Notes under the pieces: model-generated
Database searches by the model: none
Seen by the model: only the letters and a program-made list of their open reading frames with translations
What the model was told of the DNA's origin: nothing
DNA from: an uncultured Nitrospiraceae bacterium
GTDB taxonomy: Bacteria; Nitrospirota; Thermodesulfovibrionia; Thermodesulfovibrionales; Dissulfurispiraceae
Length of the DNA: 64,000 nucleotides
Reading direction: 5' to 3'
Assembly: GCA_903822005.1 (NCBI GenBank)
Contig: CAIJNL010000036.1
Span: forward strand, 1 to 64,000
Shown: one piece after another, positions 7,631 to 17,190 of the stretch
Position numbering within the stretch: position 1 is the first letter of the stretch
Layout of the letters: each line of letters begins with the position of its first letter
Position numbers and translations under genes: made by a program

Positions 7631-8578
7631 ATGGCCAAAAAATTGCTGCTGGCGGATGACAGTCAGACCATACAGAAGGTTGTGGAACTCGTACTCGGGC
7701 CGGAGGGTTTTGTAATCGAATCTTATGGTAACGGTACTGAGGCGCTTAAGGCGATAGAGTCCATGATGCCTGATTTAATACTTGCCGATATTGAAATGCC
7801 TGGCTTGAACGGATACCAATTGTGCGAAAAGGTCAGGGGTAATGTGCGCACTCAACATATACCATTAATACTCCTTGCAGGTGCTTTTGAACCATTTGAC
7901 GAGGATTATATGAAGTCGGTGGGTGCTGATGACTCTATAATCAAACCCTTCGAGTCCCATGAACTGCTTAGCAAGGTAAAATCTCTCCTCGTACAGACTG
8001 ATGCGGATGAGCCTGTTGCTGTTATTCCCGAGCCGCCTGAAATCAAACCCGCCGGGCAGAATGAATGGTTTGAACCTCCTCATTTCCCGGCAGCCGGCGA
8101 AATGAAAGCAGAAGTAAGGGATTTTGAGGAAGAACTCAAGGAGAGCATAAGGATACTCGAACAGGAGTGGAAGGAAGAATTACCGACTGAGCCCGAGCCC
8201 ATGTCAATTGAAGAGATATCAAAAATGGTCAAGGATGCAGTTGGCGTTCCGCCTGCTTTCAAATCTGAAGAGTTGCGGGTTGAATCTCCGGTCAGGAAGG
8301 AGATCCCGGTTGTCGATAGCGGCAAGGTTGAGGATATCATCCGGGATTCTGTACAATATCTGACACAGTCCATGAAGCCGGTGATTGAGGAAACGGTAAG
8401 GACTCAAATTGCCGGCATGCTGCCCGGCATTCTGGAAGAGGTACTGAAAAAAAGTCTGATGGAAATGGCAGGTCCTCTGCAGGGCCTGATCAATGCTGAA
8501 ATAAAACGGGTAGTACCCGAGCTTGCTGAGCGGATTATCAGGCGGGAGATAGAAAAGATTACCTCCGAACTCGCTTAG
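7631..8578 (+). CDS. Response regulator with long acidic linker and helical C-terminal tail
   Basis: The 315-residue protein has an N-terminal receiver domain (about residues 1-120) with the acidic pair D9-D10, the predicted phosphorylation site D53 and the conserved Lys in IIKPFE. A Pro/Glu-rich linker follows (about 125-215). The C-terminus is a helical amphipathic region (about 230-315, ending PELAERIIRREIEKITSELA). No DNA-binding or enzymatic output domain is seen. The tail superficially resembles the C-terminal oligomerisation regions of PopZ-like polar proteins; this is a resemblance only. ATG 7631 has AAAGG at good spacing. It is followed 72 bases later by valS. No histidine kinase is adjacent. 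Confidence 0.8.
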   Translation: MAKKLLLADDSQTIQKVVELVLGPEGFVIESYGNGTEALKAIESMMPDLILADIEMPGLNGYQLCEKVRGNVRTQHIPLILLAGAFEPFDEDYMKSVGADDSIIKPFESHELLSKVKSLLVQTDADEPVAVIPEPPEIKPAGQNEWFEPPHFPAAGEMKAEVRDFEEELKESIRILEQEWKEELPTEPEPMSIEEISKMVKDAVGVPPAFKSEELRVESPVRKEIPVVDSGKVEDIIRDSVQYLTQSMKPVIEETVRTQIAGMLPGILEEVLKKSLMEMAGPLQGLINAEIKRVVPELAERIIRREIEKITSELA

Positions 8579-8650
8579 CGAGTATCTCGAGACATTCGAT
8601 TGCACTTTAGCTACCTTCCTGGTTTAAGGCTAATAAATAATGGGAGCGGC

Positions 8651-11464
8651 ATGGAATTAAAAAAGAGTTATAATCCTGAAGAGATCGAAAACAGCTGGTA
8701 TGAACTGTGGGAAAAGGAGGGATATTTTGCCCCTGATCCTGCTGCTACCGGACCGGCTTTCTGTATAGTTATTCCGCCTCCGAACGTTACCGGTTCACTG
8801 CATATGGGACACGCCCTGAATGCTACGCTCCAGGATGTTCTGTCCAGGTGGAAGCGTATGAATGGTTTCAGGGTACTGTGGCTTCCGGGAACCGATCATG
8901 CCGGTATCGCAACGCAGAATGTAGTTGAGCGTGAGTTGTCCAAAGAAAAGATTGACCGTCACCATCTGGGCAGGGATGAGTTTGTGGCCCGTGTCTGGAA
9001 GTGGAAGGCCGAGTATGGCGGAAAAATTATTCATCAGCTTAAGAAACTTGGCGCATCATGCGACTGGTCGAGAGAAAGATTTACTCTTGACGAGGGCCTA
9101 TCCACTGCAGTCAGGGAAGTTTTTGTGAAACTTTTTGAAGAGGGGCTCATATATCGCGACGGCAGGCTTATTAACTGGTGTCCGCGCTGCCATACAGCCC
9201 TGTCCGACCTCGAAGTTGAGCATGAAGAGGTTGACGGCAAATTGTATTACATTAAATACCCTGTCTCCGGCGGGAACGTACATATCACGGTTGCCACCAC
9301 AAGGCCTGAAACCATGCTTGGGGACACTGCGATAGCCGTGCATCCCGGGGACGAAAGACATAGACAACTGATAGGCAGTACCGTGGATGTTCCGCTTACG
9401 GGAAGGAAGATACCGGTTATAGCTGATGATACGGTAGACCAGGCCTTCGGCACAGGTGCTGTAAAAGTTACTCCTGCACACGATTTTAACGATGAAGCTA
9501 CCGGTAAGCGACACAATCTGCCTTCTATCAATGTTATTGCCGAAGACGGATGCATGACTCCTGAGGCTGGAGCGTGTTATGCCGGTCTTGACAGGGATTC
9601 ATGCCGGAAAACCATAATCGATGACCTTAAGGAACTTGACCTTCTCGAGAATGAAGAAAAGCACCGTCATTCAGTCGGACATTGTTACCGCTGCAGGACT
9701 GTTATCGAGCCTTTGCTCACAATACAGTGGTATGTCCGAATTGAGCCACTGGCTGCTGAAGCAGTAAAGGCGGTCAATGAAAAGAGGGTCAATATTGTTC
9801 CAGAAACCTGGGAGAACAATTATAACGCGTGGATGCGGGAAATTAAGGACTGGTGTATCTCGAGGCAGATATGGTGGGGTCACAGGATACCGGTCTGGTA
9901 CTGCACTGACTGCAGGCTTGCTGATGGTACCGTACAGGGCGATCTGATTGAGCATACTTTCTTTGAACCTTTAAAACTTCCGGACGGCAGTTCGCTCATA
10001 TCCGGAACATACGCGGAACTTATAAGGGCCGGTTTCTCAAAGGAAGAGATATTAAAGAACTCCAAGACAATAAGGGTGGCGAAGAACGTGGCTGCAATAT
10101 GCAGCAGGGAAGACCTGGATAAATGTCCGAATTGCGGAGGAGCGCTGCTGCGTGATCCGGATGTTCTTGATACATGGTTTTCATCAGCTCTTTGGCCTTT
10201 TTCTACGCTCGGCTGGCCCAACAAAACAGGCGACCTTGCCACCTTCTATCCGACCAGCGTGCTTGTTACCGGTTTTGACATTCTCTTCTTCTGGGTAGCC
10301 CGTATGATAATGATGGGACTTAAATTCATGGGAGATGTTCCGTTCCGGGACGTCTATATCCATGCGCTTGTCCGTGATGCCAAAGGACAGAAGATGAGCA
10401 AGTCCAAGGGTAATGTCATCGACCCGCTGGTTATGATAGACAAGTTTGGTGCCGACGCGTTCAGATTTTCTCTTGCGGCATTTGCAGCGCAGGGAAGGGA
10501 CGTGAGATTTTCTGAAGAACGACTTGAAGGATACCGCCATTTCATCAATAAATTATGGAATGCGTCCAAATTCATAAATACATACAGGGAAGCCTGGTCA
10601 GGGCGGCCGCTGAATATAAAGAATGCGAAGGGGCTTGGGAATAGGTGGATATTAAGCAGGCTTGCGTTTATTTCCGAAGAAGTCCATAAAAATCTTGCCG
10701 GCTATCGTTTTAATGACGCAGCGAGCCACATATATCAGTTTCTCTGGCATGAGTTCTGCGACTGGTATCTGGAAATGTCGAAGCCTGCGCTATACAGCGA
10801 GGCAAGCGATGACAGGACTGAGGTGGTTGACTGTCTTTATACTGTCCTGGAGGAAGTACTGCAGCTGCTTCATCCTTTCACCCCTTTTGTTACCGAAGAA
10901 CTATGGAATGCCGTACTCGAAAAGAAGGGGAGTATAATGATGTCACGTTATGGCGAGGGTCTCGCCCGTGACCTGGATGCCGAGGAAAAAATAGGCTATC
11001 TGATCAGCACTGTAACAGGCGTGCGCAGCATCCGGGGAGAGTTGAACATTTCGCCGTCACTTGAGGTGAAGGCCGAGATAAGGACGGATGTAGCTGGGGT
11101 CGAGGCCGTCATAAGAGAAAATATCGAAGTCCTGAAAAAGATGGCCAGATGTTCTGCGATAAATGCGGGCAGGGATATCAAAAGACCTAAGGCCTCTGCT
11201 GTTTCTGTTCAGGGCCTGATGGAAATATATATTCCGATGGAAGGGCTGCTGGATGTCTCAGCTGAAATTGCGCGTCTAAAAAAAGAAATCGGAAAAACAG
11301 AAAGCTCTCTCGACATGCTGCACAAAAAGCTGAGGAACGGAGATTTTGTCAACAATGCCCCTGCAGAGGTAGTCGAAAAAGAAAGGGCAAAGTTCGAAGA
11401 TCTCAGGCAGAAGAGGCGCAAGATAGAAGACAATATGAACATCCTCATGTCTATTGACAGATAA
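8651..11464 (+). CDS. valS: Valyl-tRNA synthetase
   Basis: Charges tRNA-Val with valine. The 937-residue class I synthetase has the HIGH-type motif HMGH (residues 51-54), the KMSKS motif (in KGQKMSKSKGN), an editing domain between them (TTRPETMLGDTA, then TDHAG-type and zinc-like CPRC/CYRC segments), an anticodon-binding domain, and the C-terminal coiled-coil arm (about 865-937). Length agrees with the family. ATG 8651 has GGGAG at good spacing and begins at the normal N-terminus MELKKSYNPEEIE. The next gene follows by 15 bases. Confidence 0.97.
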   Translation: MELKKSYNPEEIENSWYELWEKEGYFAPDPAATGPAFCIVIPPPNVTGSLHMGHALNATLQDVLSRWKRMNGFRVLWLPGTDHAGIATQNVVERELSKEKIDRHHLGRDEFVARVWKWKAEYGGKIIHQLKKLGASCDWSRERFTLDEGLSTAVREVFVKLFEEGLIYRDGRLINWCPRCHTALSDLEVEHEEVDGKLYYIKYPVSGGNVHITVATTRPETMLGDTAIAVHPGDERHRQLIGSTVDVPLTGRKIPVIADDTVDQAFGTGAVKVTPAHDFNDEATGKRHNLPSINVIAEDGCMTPEAGACYAGLDRDSCRKTIIDDLKELDLLENEEKHRHSVGHCYRCRTVIEPLLTIQWYVRIEPLAAEAVKAVNEKRVNIVPETWENNYNAWMREIKDWCISRQIWWGHRIPVWYCTDCRLADGTVQGDLIEHTFFEPLKLPDGSSLISGTYAELIRAGFSKEEILKNSKTIRVAKNVAAICSREDLDKCPNCGGALLRDPDVLDTWFSSALWPFSTLGWPNKTGDLATFYPTSVLVTGFDILFFWVARMIMMGLKFMGDVPFRDVYIHALVRDAKGQKMSKSKGNVIDPLVMIDKFGADAFRFSLAAFAAQGRDVRFSEERLEGYRHFINKLWNASKFINTYREAWSGRPLNIKNAKGLGNRWILSRLAFISEEVHKNLAGYRFNDAASHIYQFLWHEFCDWYLEMSKPALYSEASDDRTEVVDCLYTVLEEVLQLLHPFTPFVTEELWNAVLEKKGSIMMSRYGEGLARDLDAEEKIGYLISTVTGVRSIRGELNISPSLEVKAEIRTDVAGVEAVIRENIEVLKKMARCSAINAGRDIKRPKASAVSVQGLMEIYIPMEGLLDVSAEIARLKKEIGKTESSLDMLHKKLRNGDFVNNAPAEVVEKERAKFEDLRQKRRKIEDNMNILMSIDR

Positions 11465-11479
11465 AAAGGAGGACATAAC

Positions 11480-11962
11480 ATGGAAAAGAATGTACTGGAT
11501 ATCGAAAGTATGAACCTGGACATAGTCGAGGCCGAATTTATTAATATCCGGCAGAGCACAGTCAGGGCAGTGGAGGGCGGACATGTAGAACTGCAGCAGG
11601 TGGGGTCCCTAAGCATAGAAGGTGAACGTGTCGAAGTTACCCAGGGGGCGGCTGTCATAATGAGAGGTGAGAACCTTTCGCTGAACCAGTGCGCAGGCTG
11701 TGTCGCAATCGGCGGTGTGACGCACCTCAATTTTTCCTGTGCGCCTGTATACGTGTCACTCGAGGATGCAAATGTTGACAAGAGTGCTGTCGGCATAATG
11801 GCAGCAAGGAATATTACCTCTAACAACAGCACTTCACTGCTTATGATTGGTCAGAATATTAACGGAAACGTTACTACGCTTATCGACTGGCGTTCGGCAT
11901 TGGCTATAGGAGCAGTCGCCGGCGGCATTTTTGGGCTCTTTTCGCTTTTTAAGAAGAGATAA
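11480..11962 (+). CDS. Hypothetical repetitive protein with C-terminal membrane anchor
   Basis: I do not recognise this 160-residue protein. Residues about 5-130 show a short repeating pattern of alternating hydrophobic and polar residues (V-E-L-Q-x-V-G-S-L-S-I-E and so on), suggesting a beta-solenoid like that of bactofilins. A single hydrophobic segment near the end (about 139-156) is followed by KKR. It has no signal peptide, so it would be a tail-anchored cytoplasmic protein. AAAGGAGG precedes ATG 11480. It sits in line between valS and nadC and is probably co-transcribed. Function unknown. Confidence 0.7.
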   Translation: MEKNVLDIESMNLDIVEAEFINIRQSTVRAVEGGHVELQQVGSLSIEGERVEVTQGAAVIMRGENLSLNQCAGCVAIGGVTHLNFSCAPVYVSLEDANVDKSAVGIMAARNITSNNSTSLLMIGQNINGNVTTLIDWRSALAIGAVAGGIFGLFSLFKKR

Positions 11963-11992
11963 AAACGTTGTCCATGCGATGAGGGATTTTTG

Positions 11993-12826
11993 ATGATGAA
12001 TAGCAGCATCAGGGAATTTCTTAAAGCGTCCCTGTCCGAAGATATAGGCCATGGTGATGTGACTTCCGAACTTATAGTCGGAGCTGTGATGTCTGGCGCC
12101 GATATAATTGCAAAAGAGAACTTTGTGCTTGCGGGTATGCCTTTTGTAAAGGATTTATTCGATATCCTGGGCGGCGGAACAGGGATCAGTATTTTTATAG
12201 AAGAAGGCGTTAAAGTTAACAAAGGGGACGTAATAGCTAGCGTTACCGGAAGCGCGAAGGTGCTTCTTGCCGGTGAAAGGACAGCTCTCAATATTCTTCA
12301 GCATTTGTCTGGTATAGCAACTGCTACCGCCGGTTTTGTAGAAAAAGTCAGAGGATTGCCTGTAAAAGTAGTCGACACAAGGAAAACCGTTCCCGGAATG
12401 AGAGTGCTCGAGAAATATGCCGTGACTGTCGGCGGCGGTTCGAATCACAGGTTCGGACTTTTTGACGGTGTCTTAATCAAGGACAATCATATCAGCATAG
12501 CTGGCGGCGTGAGAGAGGCTATAAGTCTTGCAAAAAAAGCCCCCCATCTATTGAAGATCGAGATTGAGGTTAAGGACATGGATGAGCTGATTCAGGCGGT
12601 TGACGCCGGAGCTGACGTTATTATGCTTGATAACATGGCTGTAGCGGAGATGAAAAAAGCTGTTGCAGCAGCGCGTTCCCGCAATAGCAGGATTGTTCTT
12701 GAGGCGTCAGGAAACGTAAATCTTGATAATATCAGGGATATTGCCGAAACGGGTGTTGATTTAATCTCGGTTGGCGCAATCACCCATTCAGCCCGGGCTG
12801 TTGACATCAGCATGAAAATAAGTTAG
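11993..12826 (+). CDS. nadC: Nicotinate-nucleotide pyrophosphorylase (carboxylating)
   Basis: Converts quinolinate and PRPP to nicotinate mononucleotide, CO2 and pyrophosphate in NAD synthesis. The 277-residue protein shows the family segments EDIGHGDVTSEL at the N-terminus, GERTALNILQHLSGIAT, VDTRKTVPGMR and KDNHI, plus the C-terminal EASGNVNLDNI and SVGAITHSA motifs. Two adjacent ATGs and a TTG precede SSIREF; ATG 11993 has GAGGG at good spacing. No nadA or nadB is in the window. Confidence 0.95.
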   Translation: MMNSSIREFLKASLSEDIGHGDVTSELIVGAVMSGADIIAKENFVLAGMPFVKDLFDILGGGTGISIFIEEGVKVNKGDVIASVTGSAKVLLAGERTALNILQHLSGIATATAGFVEKVRGLPVKVVDTRKTVPGMRVLEKYAVTVGGGSNHRFGLFDGVLIKDNHISIAGGVREAISLAKKAPHLLKIEIEVKDMDELIQAVDAGADVIMLDNMAVAEMKKAVAAARSRNSRIVLEASGNVNLDNIRDIAETGVDLISVGAITHSARAVDISMKIS

Positions 12827-12941
12827 GGTTACAGACCGTCTTTCTACTGAAAAAAAAGGCAGTTATCGTATTAAAGTCTTCAAATGTGACTGCGGTCACC
12901 CGGATTTACCATCGTATAGGTTATATTGGTGAGGAGACGTA

Positions 12942-13970
12942 ATGGAAAGATTGACATATAAAAAGTCGGGTGTTGATATTGCTGAAGGCGACCGTTTTGT
13001 GCGTCTCATATCGCCCATGCTCAAAAAGACATTCAGGCCCGAGGTGATGACCGATATAGGCTCTTTTGGAGGTCTCTTTGCTTTGGGAAAATATAAATCG
13101 CCTGTGCTTGTCAGCGGTACTGACGGGGTAGGCACAAAGCTTAAAATAGCTTTTATGACCGGCCGGCATAATACGGTAGGTATTGATCTGGTTGCCATGT
13201 GCGTAAATGACATTATTACGTCCGGGGCCGAGCCGCTTTTTTTCCTCGATTATTTCGCTACCGGCAGACTCTCGGCAAAAAAAGCCAGGGATGTTGTAAG
13301 TGGGATAGCAAAGGGATGCAGAGAGGCCGGTTGTGCGCTGATTGGCGGAGAGACCGCTGAGATGCCCGGTTTTTATAAAGAGGAAGAATATGACCTGGCC
13401 GGTTTTGCCGTGGGCGTTGTCGAAAAGAAGGAGATAATTGACGGCTCGGGAATCAGGGCCGGGGATGCGATAATAGGCCTGGCATCGAGCGGTTTGCACA
13501 GCAATGGATATTCGCTTGTGCGCAAGGTTCTCTTTGACAGCGCAAAGATGGGGATTGACAGCTATGTCACTGATCTTAAAAGTACTATAGGTGAGGAACT
13601 TATCAGACCTACCCGGATATATGCGAAGGCCGTTGAAGAATTAAGGAAAAAAGTAAAGGTGGCGGGTATGGCCCATATAACCGGGGGGGGTATCCCGGGT
13701 AACCTGCCGAGGATATTCAGCAGGGATTTGACCGCTGTTATAGAGAAAGACTCATGGCCCGTGCCGCCTGTTTTTGAGCTGATCGGGGCTCTGGGGGGGG
13801 TGCCGGCAGCGGACATGAAAAAAACCTTCAATATGGGTATAGGATATGTTATAGTAATTGGTCAGGGTAAGGTATCTGCTGCCCTTGCCTTATTAAAGAA
13901 GTGTGGCTATCCGGCTTATCTTATCGGATTTATGGAGAAGGGAGGCAAAGGAAACGTCCGCTATGTATAA
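12942..13970 (+). CDS. purM: Phosphoribosylformylglycinamidine cyclo-ligase
   Basis: Forms aminoimidazole ribonucleotide (AIR) from FGAM with ATP in purine synthesis. The 342-residue protein contains the N-terminal TYKKSGVDI, GTDGVGTKLK, the metal/ATP region GAEPLFFLDYFATG, GGETAEMPGFY and the C-terminal HITGGGIPGN. GAGGAG precedes ATG 12942. Two runs of eight G lie in the gene, at about 13683-13690 and 13793-13800; the frame is intact through both. The last codons overlap the start of the M23 peptidase gene. Confidence 0.95.
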   Translation: MERLTYKKSGVDIAEGDRFVRLISPMLKKTFRPEVMTDIGSFGGLFALGKYKSPVLVSGTDGVGTKLKIAFMTGRHNTVGIDLVAMCVNDIITSGAEPLFFLDYFATGRLSAKKARDVVSGIAKGCREAGCALIGGETAEMPGFYKEEEYDLAGFAVGVVEKKEIIDGSGIRAGDAIIGLASSGLHSNGYSLVRKVLFDSAKMGIDSYVTDLKSTIGEELIRPTRIYAKAVEELRKKVKVAGMAHITGGGIPGNLPRIFSRDLTAVIEKDSWPVPPVFELIGALGGVPAADMKKTFNMGIGYVIVIGQGKVSAALALLKKCGYPAYLIGFMEKGGKGNVRYV

Positions 13971-14838
13971 GGTAAAGAGACTTATCAAAAAGCTGTTCTC
14001 ACCTGTTTCTATTATGCTCATTCCGCATGACGGCAAGAAGACCATAAACATCAAGGTGCCATCCATTGGAATCTTCATCTCAATGTTCCTGTGGTGTGTC
14101 GGATCTGTTTACCTGATTTCCATCGCCATAGACGCCTTTGAGTACCAGCGCATGAAGCACATGGTCGAGTATTATAATGCGCAGTTTACCGAACTGAAGC
14201 CTACCATATTGATGCTAAAGAAGGCTGAGACCGAATTCAGGAGCCTGCTGTCAACAGGCGGCAAGAAAGAGGTGCTTGAGAATGTAGATTCAAAGGCGGC
14301 CTCAATTGATTCGGGTTCGATCGATATGGAGGCGCTGAAGGAGCAGATCAAAAAGACCGCGGAGTCGGTCGCTTCAGTCAAGGATTATCTGAGGGAGCAG
14401 AGGGACATATATCTCTCGACTCCCAGCGGCTGGCCTGTTCGCGGAACTGTAACGTCGCCGTTTGGCCATAGAGATGCCCCGCGTGGCGGCGGCCCGCAGT
14501 TTCATACCGGCATGGATATTTCCGTTCCGACAGGCACACCGATCAAGGCAACGGCTGACGGTGTGGTAAGCTTTTCCGGCTGGAACTCAGGAAGCGGGAA
14601 CCTGGTAGTTCTGGAGCATGGATTTGGATATTCAACGTTTTTTGCCCATGCCAGGTCTACAAACGTGCAGGTCGGTCAAAGGGTGAAACGCGGCGATGTG
14701 ATCGCATATTCAGGTTCTACCGGCAATTCGACGGGACCACACCTGCATTACGAAGTCTGGAAGAGCGGCAAAGCGATAAACCCAAGAGGATTTCTGGAGG
14801 TTGCGAGGAATGGGGATGTTCAAAAAACAAGGCGATAA
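13963..14838 (+). CDS. Membrane-anchored M23 family peptidoglycan endopeptidase
   Basis: Cleaves peptide cross-links in the cell wall. The 291-residue protein has a short basic cytoplasmic N-terminus, one membrane helix (about residues 34-56), a coiled-coil stretch (about 65-150) and a C-terminal LytM domain (about 175-280). The domain keeps the zinc-site motifs HTGMD and HLHYE and the typical SGSTGNSTGPHLH segment, so it should be active. ATG 13963 overlaps the end of purM. An upstream in-frame region lies within conserved purM sequence and is rejected. It overlaps the bactofilin gene downstream; M23 peptidases paired with bactofilins are known to shape the cell wall locally. Confidence 0.9.
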   Translation: MYKVKRLIKKLFSPVSIMLIPHDGKKTINIKVPSIGIFISMFLWCVGSVYLISIAIDAFEYQRMKHMVEYYNAQFTELKPTILMLKKAETEFRSLLSTGGKKEVLENVDSKAASIDSGSIDMEALKEQIKKTAESVASVKDYLREQRDIYLSTPSGWPVRGTVTSPFGHRDAPRGGGPQFHTGMDISVPTGTPIKATADGVVSFSGWNSGSGNLVVLEHGFGYSTFFAHARSTNVQVGQRVKRGDVIAYSGSTGNSTGPHLHYEVWKSGKAINPRGFLEVARNGDVQKTRR

Positions 14839-15196
14839 ACTGGAGTCTTTAATAGGAACCAATTCTGATTTTAAGGGAGAGGTATGCGTATCCGGGACTT
14901 TGCGAATTGACGGCAAGTTCTCGGGCAATGCCACTGCCGGATGGATTGTTGTTGGAGAGGATGCCCTGGTAAAGGGAGATCTTCATGCGACCGGAGTGGT
15001 TGTTGGCGGCAAGGTTGAAGGTAATATCAAGGCCGATGACGTTGTGGAACTCAGGCCGACAGCTCATCTTTTCGGTGATATATACTCCAAAAAGCTGGTG
15101 ATTGCCGAGGGCGGAATATTCATGGGCCGTTCAATCAGCCAGGGCAGTGAAACCAGGCTTATCGATTTTTCTGGTGAAGAGGTGTCTGTAAAATAG
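14810..15196 (+). CDS. Bactofilin (polymer-forming cytoskeletal protein)
   Basis: Bactofilins assemble nucleotide-free filaments that position cell-wall enzymes. The 128-residue protein has the DUF583 right-handed beta-helix (about residues 15-105), with the repeating Gly-hydrophobic pattern SGTLRIDGKFSG and VGGKVEGNIKADD, and short flexible ends. ATG 14810 has TGGAGG nine bases upstream; ATG 14816 is the alternative. It overlaps the M23 peptidase gene by 29 bases, so the two are likely made together. Confidence 0.92.
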   Translation: MGMFKKQGDKLESLIGTNSDFKGEVCVSGTLRIDGKFSGNATAGWIVVGEDALVKGDLHATGVVVGGKVEGNIKADDVVELRPTAHLFGDIYSKKLVIAEGGIFMGRSISQGSETRLIDFSGEEVSVK

Positions 15197-15212
15197 ATCG
15201 GCACTGTTGACA

Positions 15213-17141
15213 ATGAACAGGGGTTTCCTCGACAGCAGTTCCCTCGACGAGGCACTGAACCTTTTGTGCGGAAGACTTGAAGCCGCCGGCTTCACGCGTC
15301 TTGCCGGAGAAAGACTCGCCACATCGAATGCAGCAGGCAGAGTAACTGCCACGGCTGTATTTGCGAAATATTCCTCTCCCGCCTACCACTCTTGTGCCAT
15401 GGATGGCTTCGCAGTGCGTTTTATTGACACGCTCCAGGCCACCGAAAACAGCCCTGTATTATTGAGACTTAAAGAACAGGCAGTCCCTGTAGATACCGGT
15501 GACCCGTTGCCAGCGGGATTCGACTCCGTCATAATGATCGAGGACACTAATCGCTCCGGAGAATCAATCGAAATCTATTCTTCCTCAGCCCCCTATCAAC
15601 ACGTCCGAAGCACCGGGGAGGATATCATCGCAACGGAGATGATATTGCCCGAGAATCATCAGATCCGACCGGTTGATATGGGCGCATTGCTTGCGTCTGG
15701 TCACGCTGAGGTGGCTGTTGTCAGGAGACCTATTGTCGGCATAATACCTTCCGGCAGCGAACTTGTAGAACCAGAAAAGGTCAGAGACAGGCCCCCTGTA
15801 GCCCCCGAGATTATTGATTACAACTCCACAATGCTTGCAGCGCTTGCGGTGGAATGCGGGGCAGAGGCTATAAAATATCCGATAATCAGGGATGAGCTGG
15901 AGCTTATAAGACAGGCCATACTCGACGCAGCACGCAACTGCGATATAGTGATAGTAAATGCCGGCTCGGGACGAGGTTCTGAGGACTACACGGCATCGGC
16001 AATAGCCGGCGCAGGGGATATGATATTCAATAGCGTCTCTATCAGGCCGGGGAAGCCTGTTATGGCAGGGATTGTTAATAATAGACCGGTGCTGGGGATT
16101 CCCGGATATCCGGTATCGGCTTTTCTGACCTTCAGGCTTTTTGCCGCGCCGCTTATTGCGAGACTCCTTGGCGTATCTGTAAAAAAGAATGATGTCGTAA
16201 AAGCGGTACTTTCCAGACAGCTGGCATCACCTGCCGGAATAGATGAATTTGTAAGGATGAATGTCGGACTGGTCGGCAAAAAGTATATTGCTACCCCTGC
16301 CGGAAGGGGCGCAGGTCTTTTGATGTCGGTAGTACGCGCTGATGGAATGATAAAGATTCCTGCAGACTCGGAAGGTATAGCCCCGGGCACAGAGGTGGAC
16401 GTTGAGATATTCAGGGAAAAGGATGAGCTCAGTAATACAATCGTATGCATAGGCAGTCATGATAACGCGCTCGATATACTGGCTAATTTTATAAAGAAAA
16501 GAGGTCCCGGAGTCGCGCTTTCTTCATCTCATGTAGGGTCCATGGGAGGAATCATGGCACTGAAAAGGGGAGAGGCGCATATGGCCGGCATGCATTTGCT
16601 TGATTCAGATACCGGAGAATATAATGTGCCGTTTCTAAGACGTTATCTTGCAGATAAGCGTATTGTGCTGATAAATTTCGTTTACCGCGTTCAGGGCCTT
16701 TTGGTAAAAAAAGGGAATCCTCTTAAAATAGGCGGTCTTTCAGATATTGCGCGTAAAGACGTTATTTTTATCAACCGGCAGGCCGGATCAGGCACAAGGC
16801 TGCTGCTCGACAAGTGTCTTGCTGATATGGGCATGAGCGGAAAGGACATAACTGGATATGAACGGGATGAATATACTCATATGGCTGTTGCTTCTTCAGT
16901 ACTTACCGGACTTGCTGATACGGGGCTTGCTGTTTATTCCGCAGCCAAGGCCCTCGATCTGGATTTTATACCTGTCGCCGAGGAGCGTTACGATCTGGCA
17001 GTGCCCAAGGAGTTTATCGACTCGGAAAAGGTCTCCATCCTTATCGATACTGTCAGAAAGAGTATTGAATTCAGGGAATGCGTCAAAGCCATGGGCGGAT
17101 ATGACATGAAAGATGCCGGCAATATTCTATATGAAAGCTGA
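15213..17141 (+). CDS. moeA: MoeA-type molybdopterin molybdenumtransferase fused to a PBP-like domain
   Basis: The N-terminal part (about residues 1-405) is MoeA, which inserts molybdate into adenylylated molybdopterin. It has the segments SPAYHSCAMDGFAV, GDPLPAGFDSVIMIED, NAGSGRGSEDYT and PGYPVSAFLTF. The C-terminal part (about 410-642) is a periplasmic-binding-protein-like domain, with NPLKIGGLSDIARKDVIFIN and QAGSGTR, as found in MoeA-LysR-type fusions, where it may sense molybdate or a ligand in the cytoplasm. No signal peptide is present. ATG 15213 is chosen; it follows the bactofilin gene by 16 bases. The total length of 642 matches the fused form. Confidence 0.92.
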   Translation: MNRGFLDSSSLDEALNLLCGRLEAAGFTRLAGERLATSNAAGRVTATAVFAKYSSPAYHSCAMDGFAVRFIDTLQATENSPVLLRLKEQAVPVDTGDPLPAGFDSVIMIEDTNRSGESIEIYSSSAPYQHVRSTGEDIIATEMILPENHQIRPVDMGALLASGHAEVAVVRRPIVGIIPSGSELVEPEKVRDRPPVAPEIIDYNSTMLAALAVECGAEAIKYPIIRDELELIRQAILDAARNCDIVIVNAGSGRGSEDYTASAIAGAGDMIFNSVSIRPGKPVMAGIVNNRPVLGIPGYPVSAFLTFRLFAAPLIARLLGVSVKKNDVVKAVLSRQLASPAGIDEFVRMNVGLVGKKYIATPAGRGAGLLMSVVRADGMIKIPADSEGIAPGTEVDVEIFREKDELSNTIVCIGSHDNALDILANFIKKRGPGVALSSSHVGSMGGIMALKRGEAHMAGMHLLDSDTGEYNVPFLRRYLADKRIVLINFVYRVQGLLVKKGNPLKIGGLSDIARKDVIFINRQAGSGTRLLLDKCLADMGMSGKDITGYERDEYTHMAVASSVLTGLADTGLAVYSAAKALDLDFIPVAEERYDLAVPKEFIDSEKVSILIDTVRKSIEFRECVKAMGGYDMKDAGNILYES

Positions 17142-17190
17142 CCTGAAATATTCAACCGGCTGTTTAATGCCATAACTGAATCATCACGCC

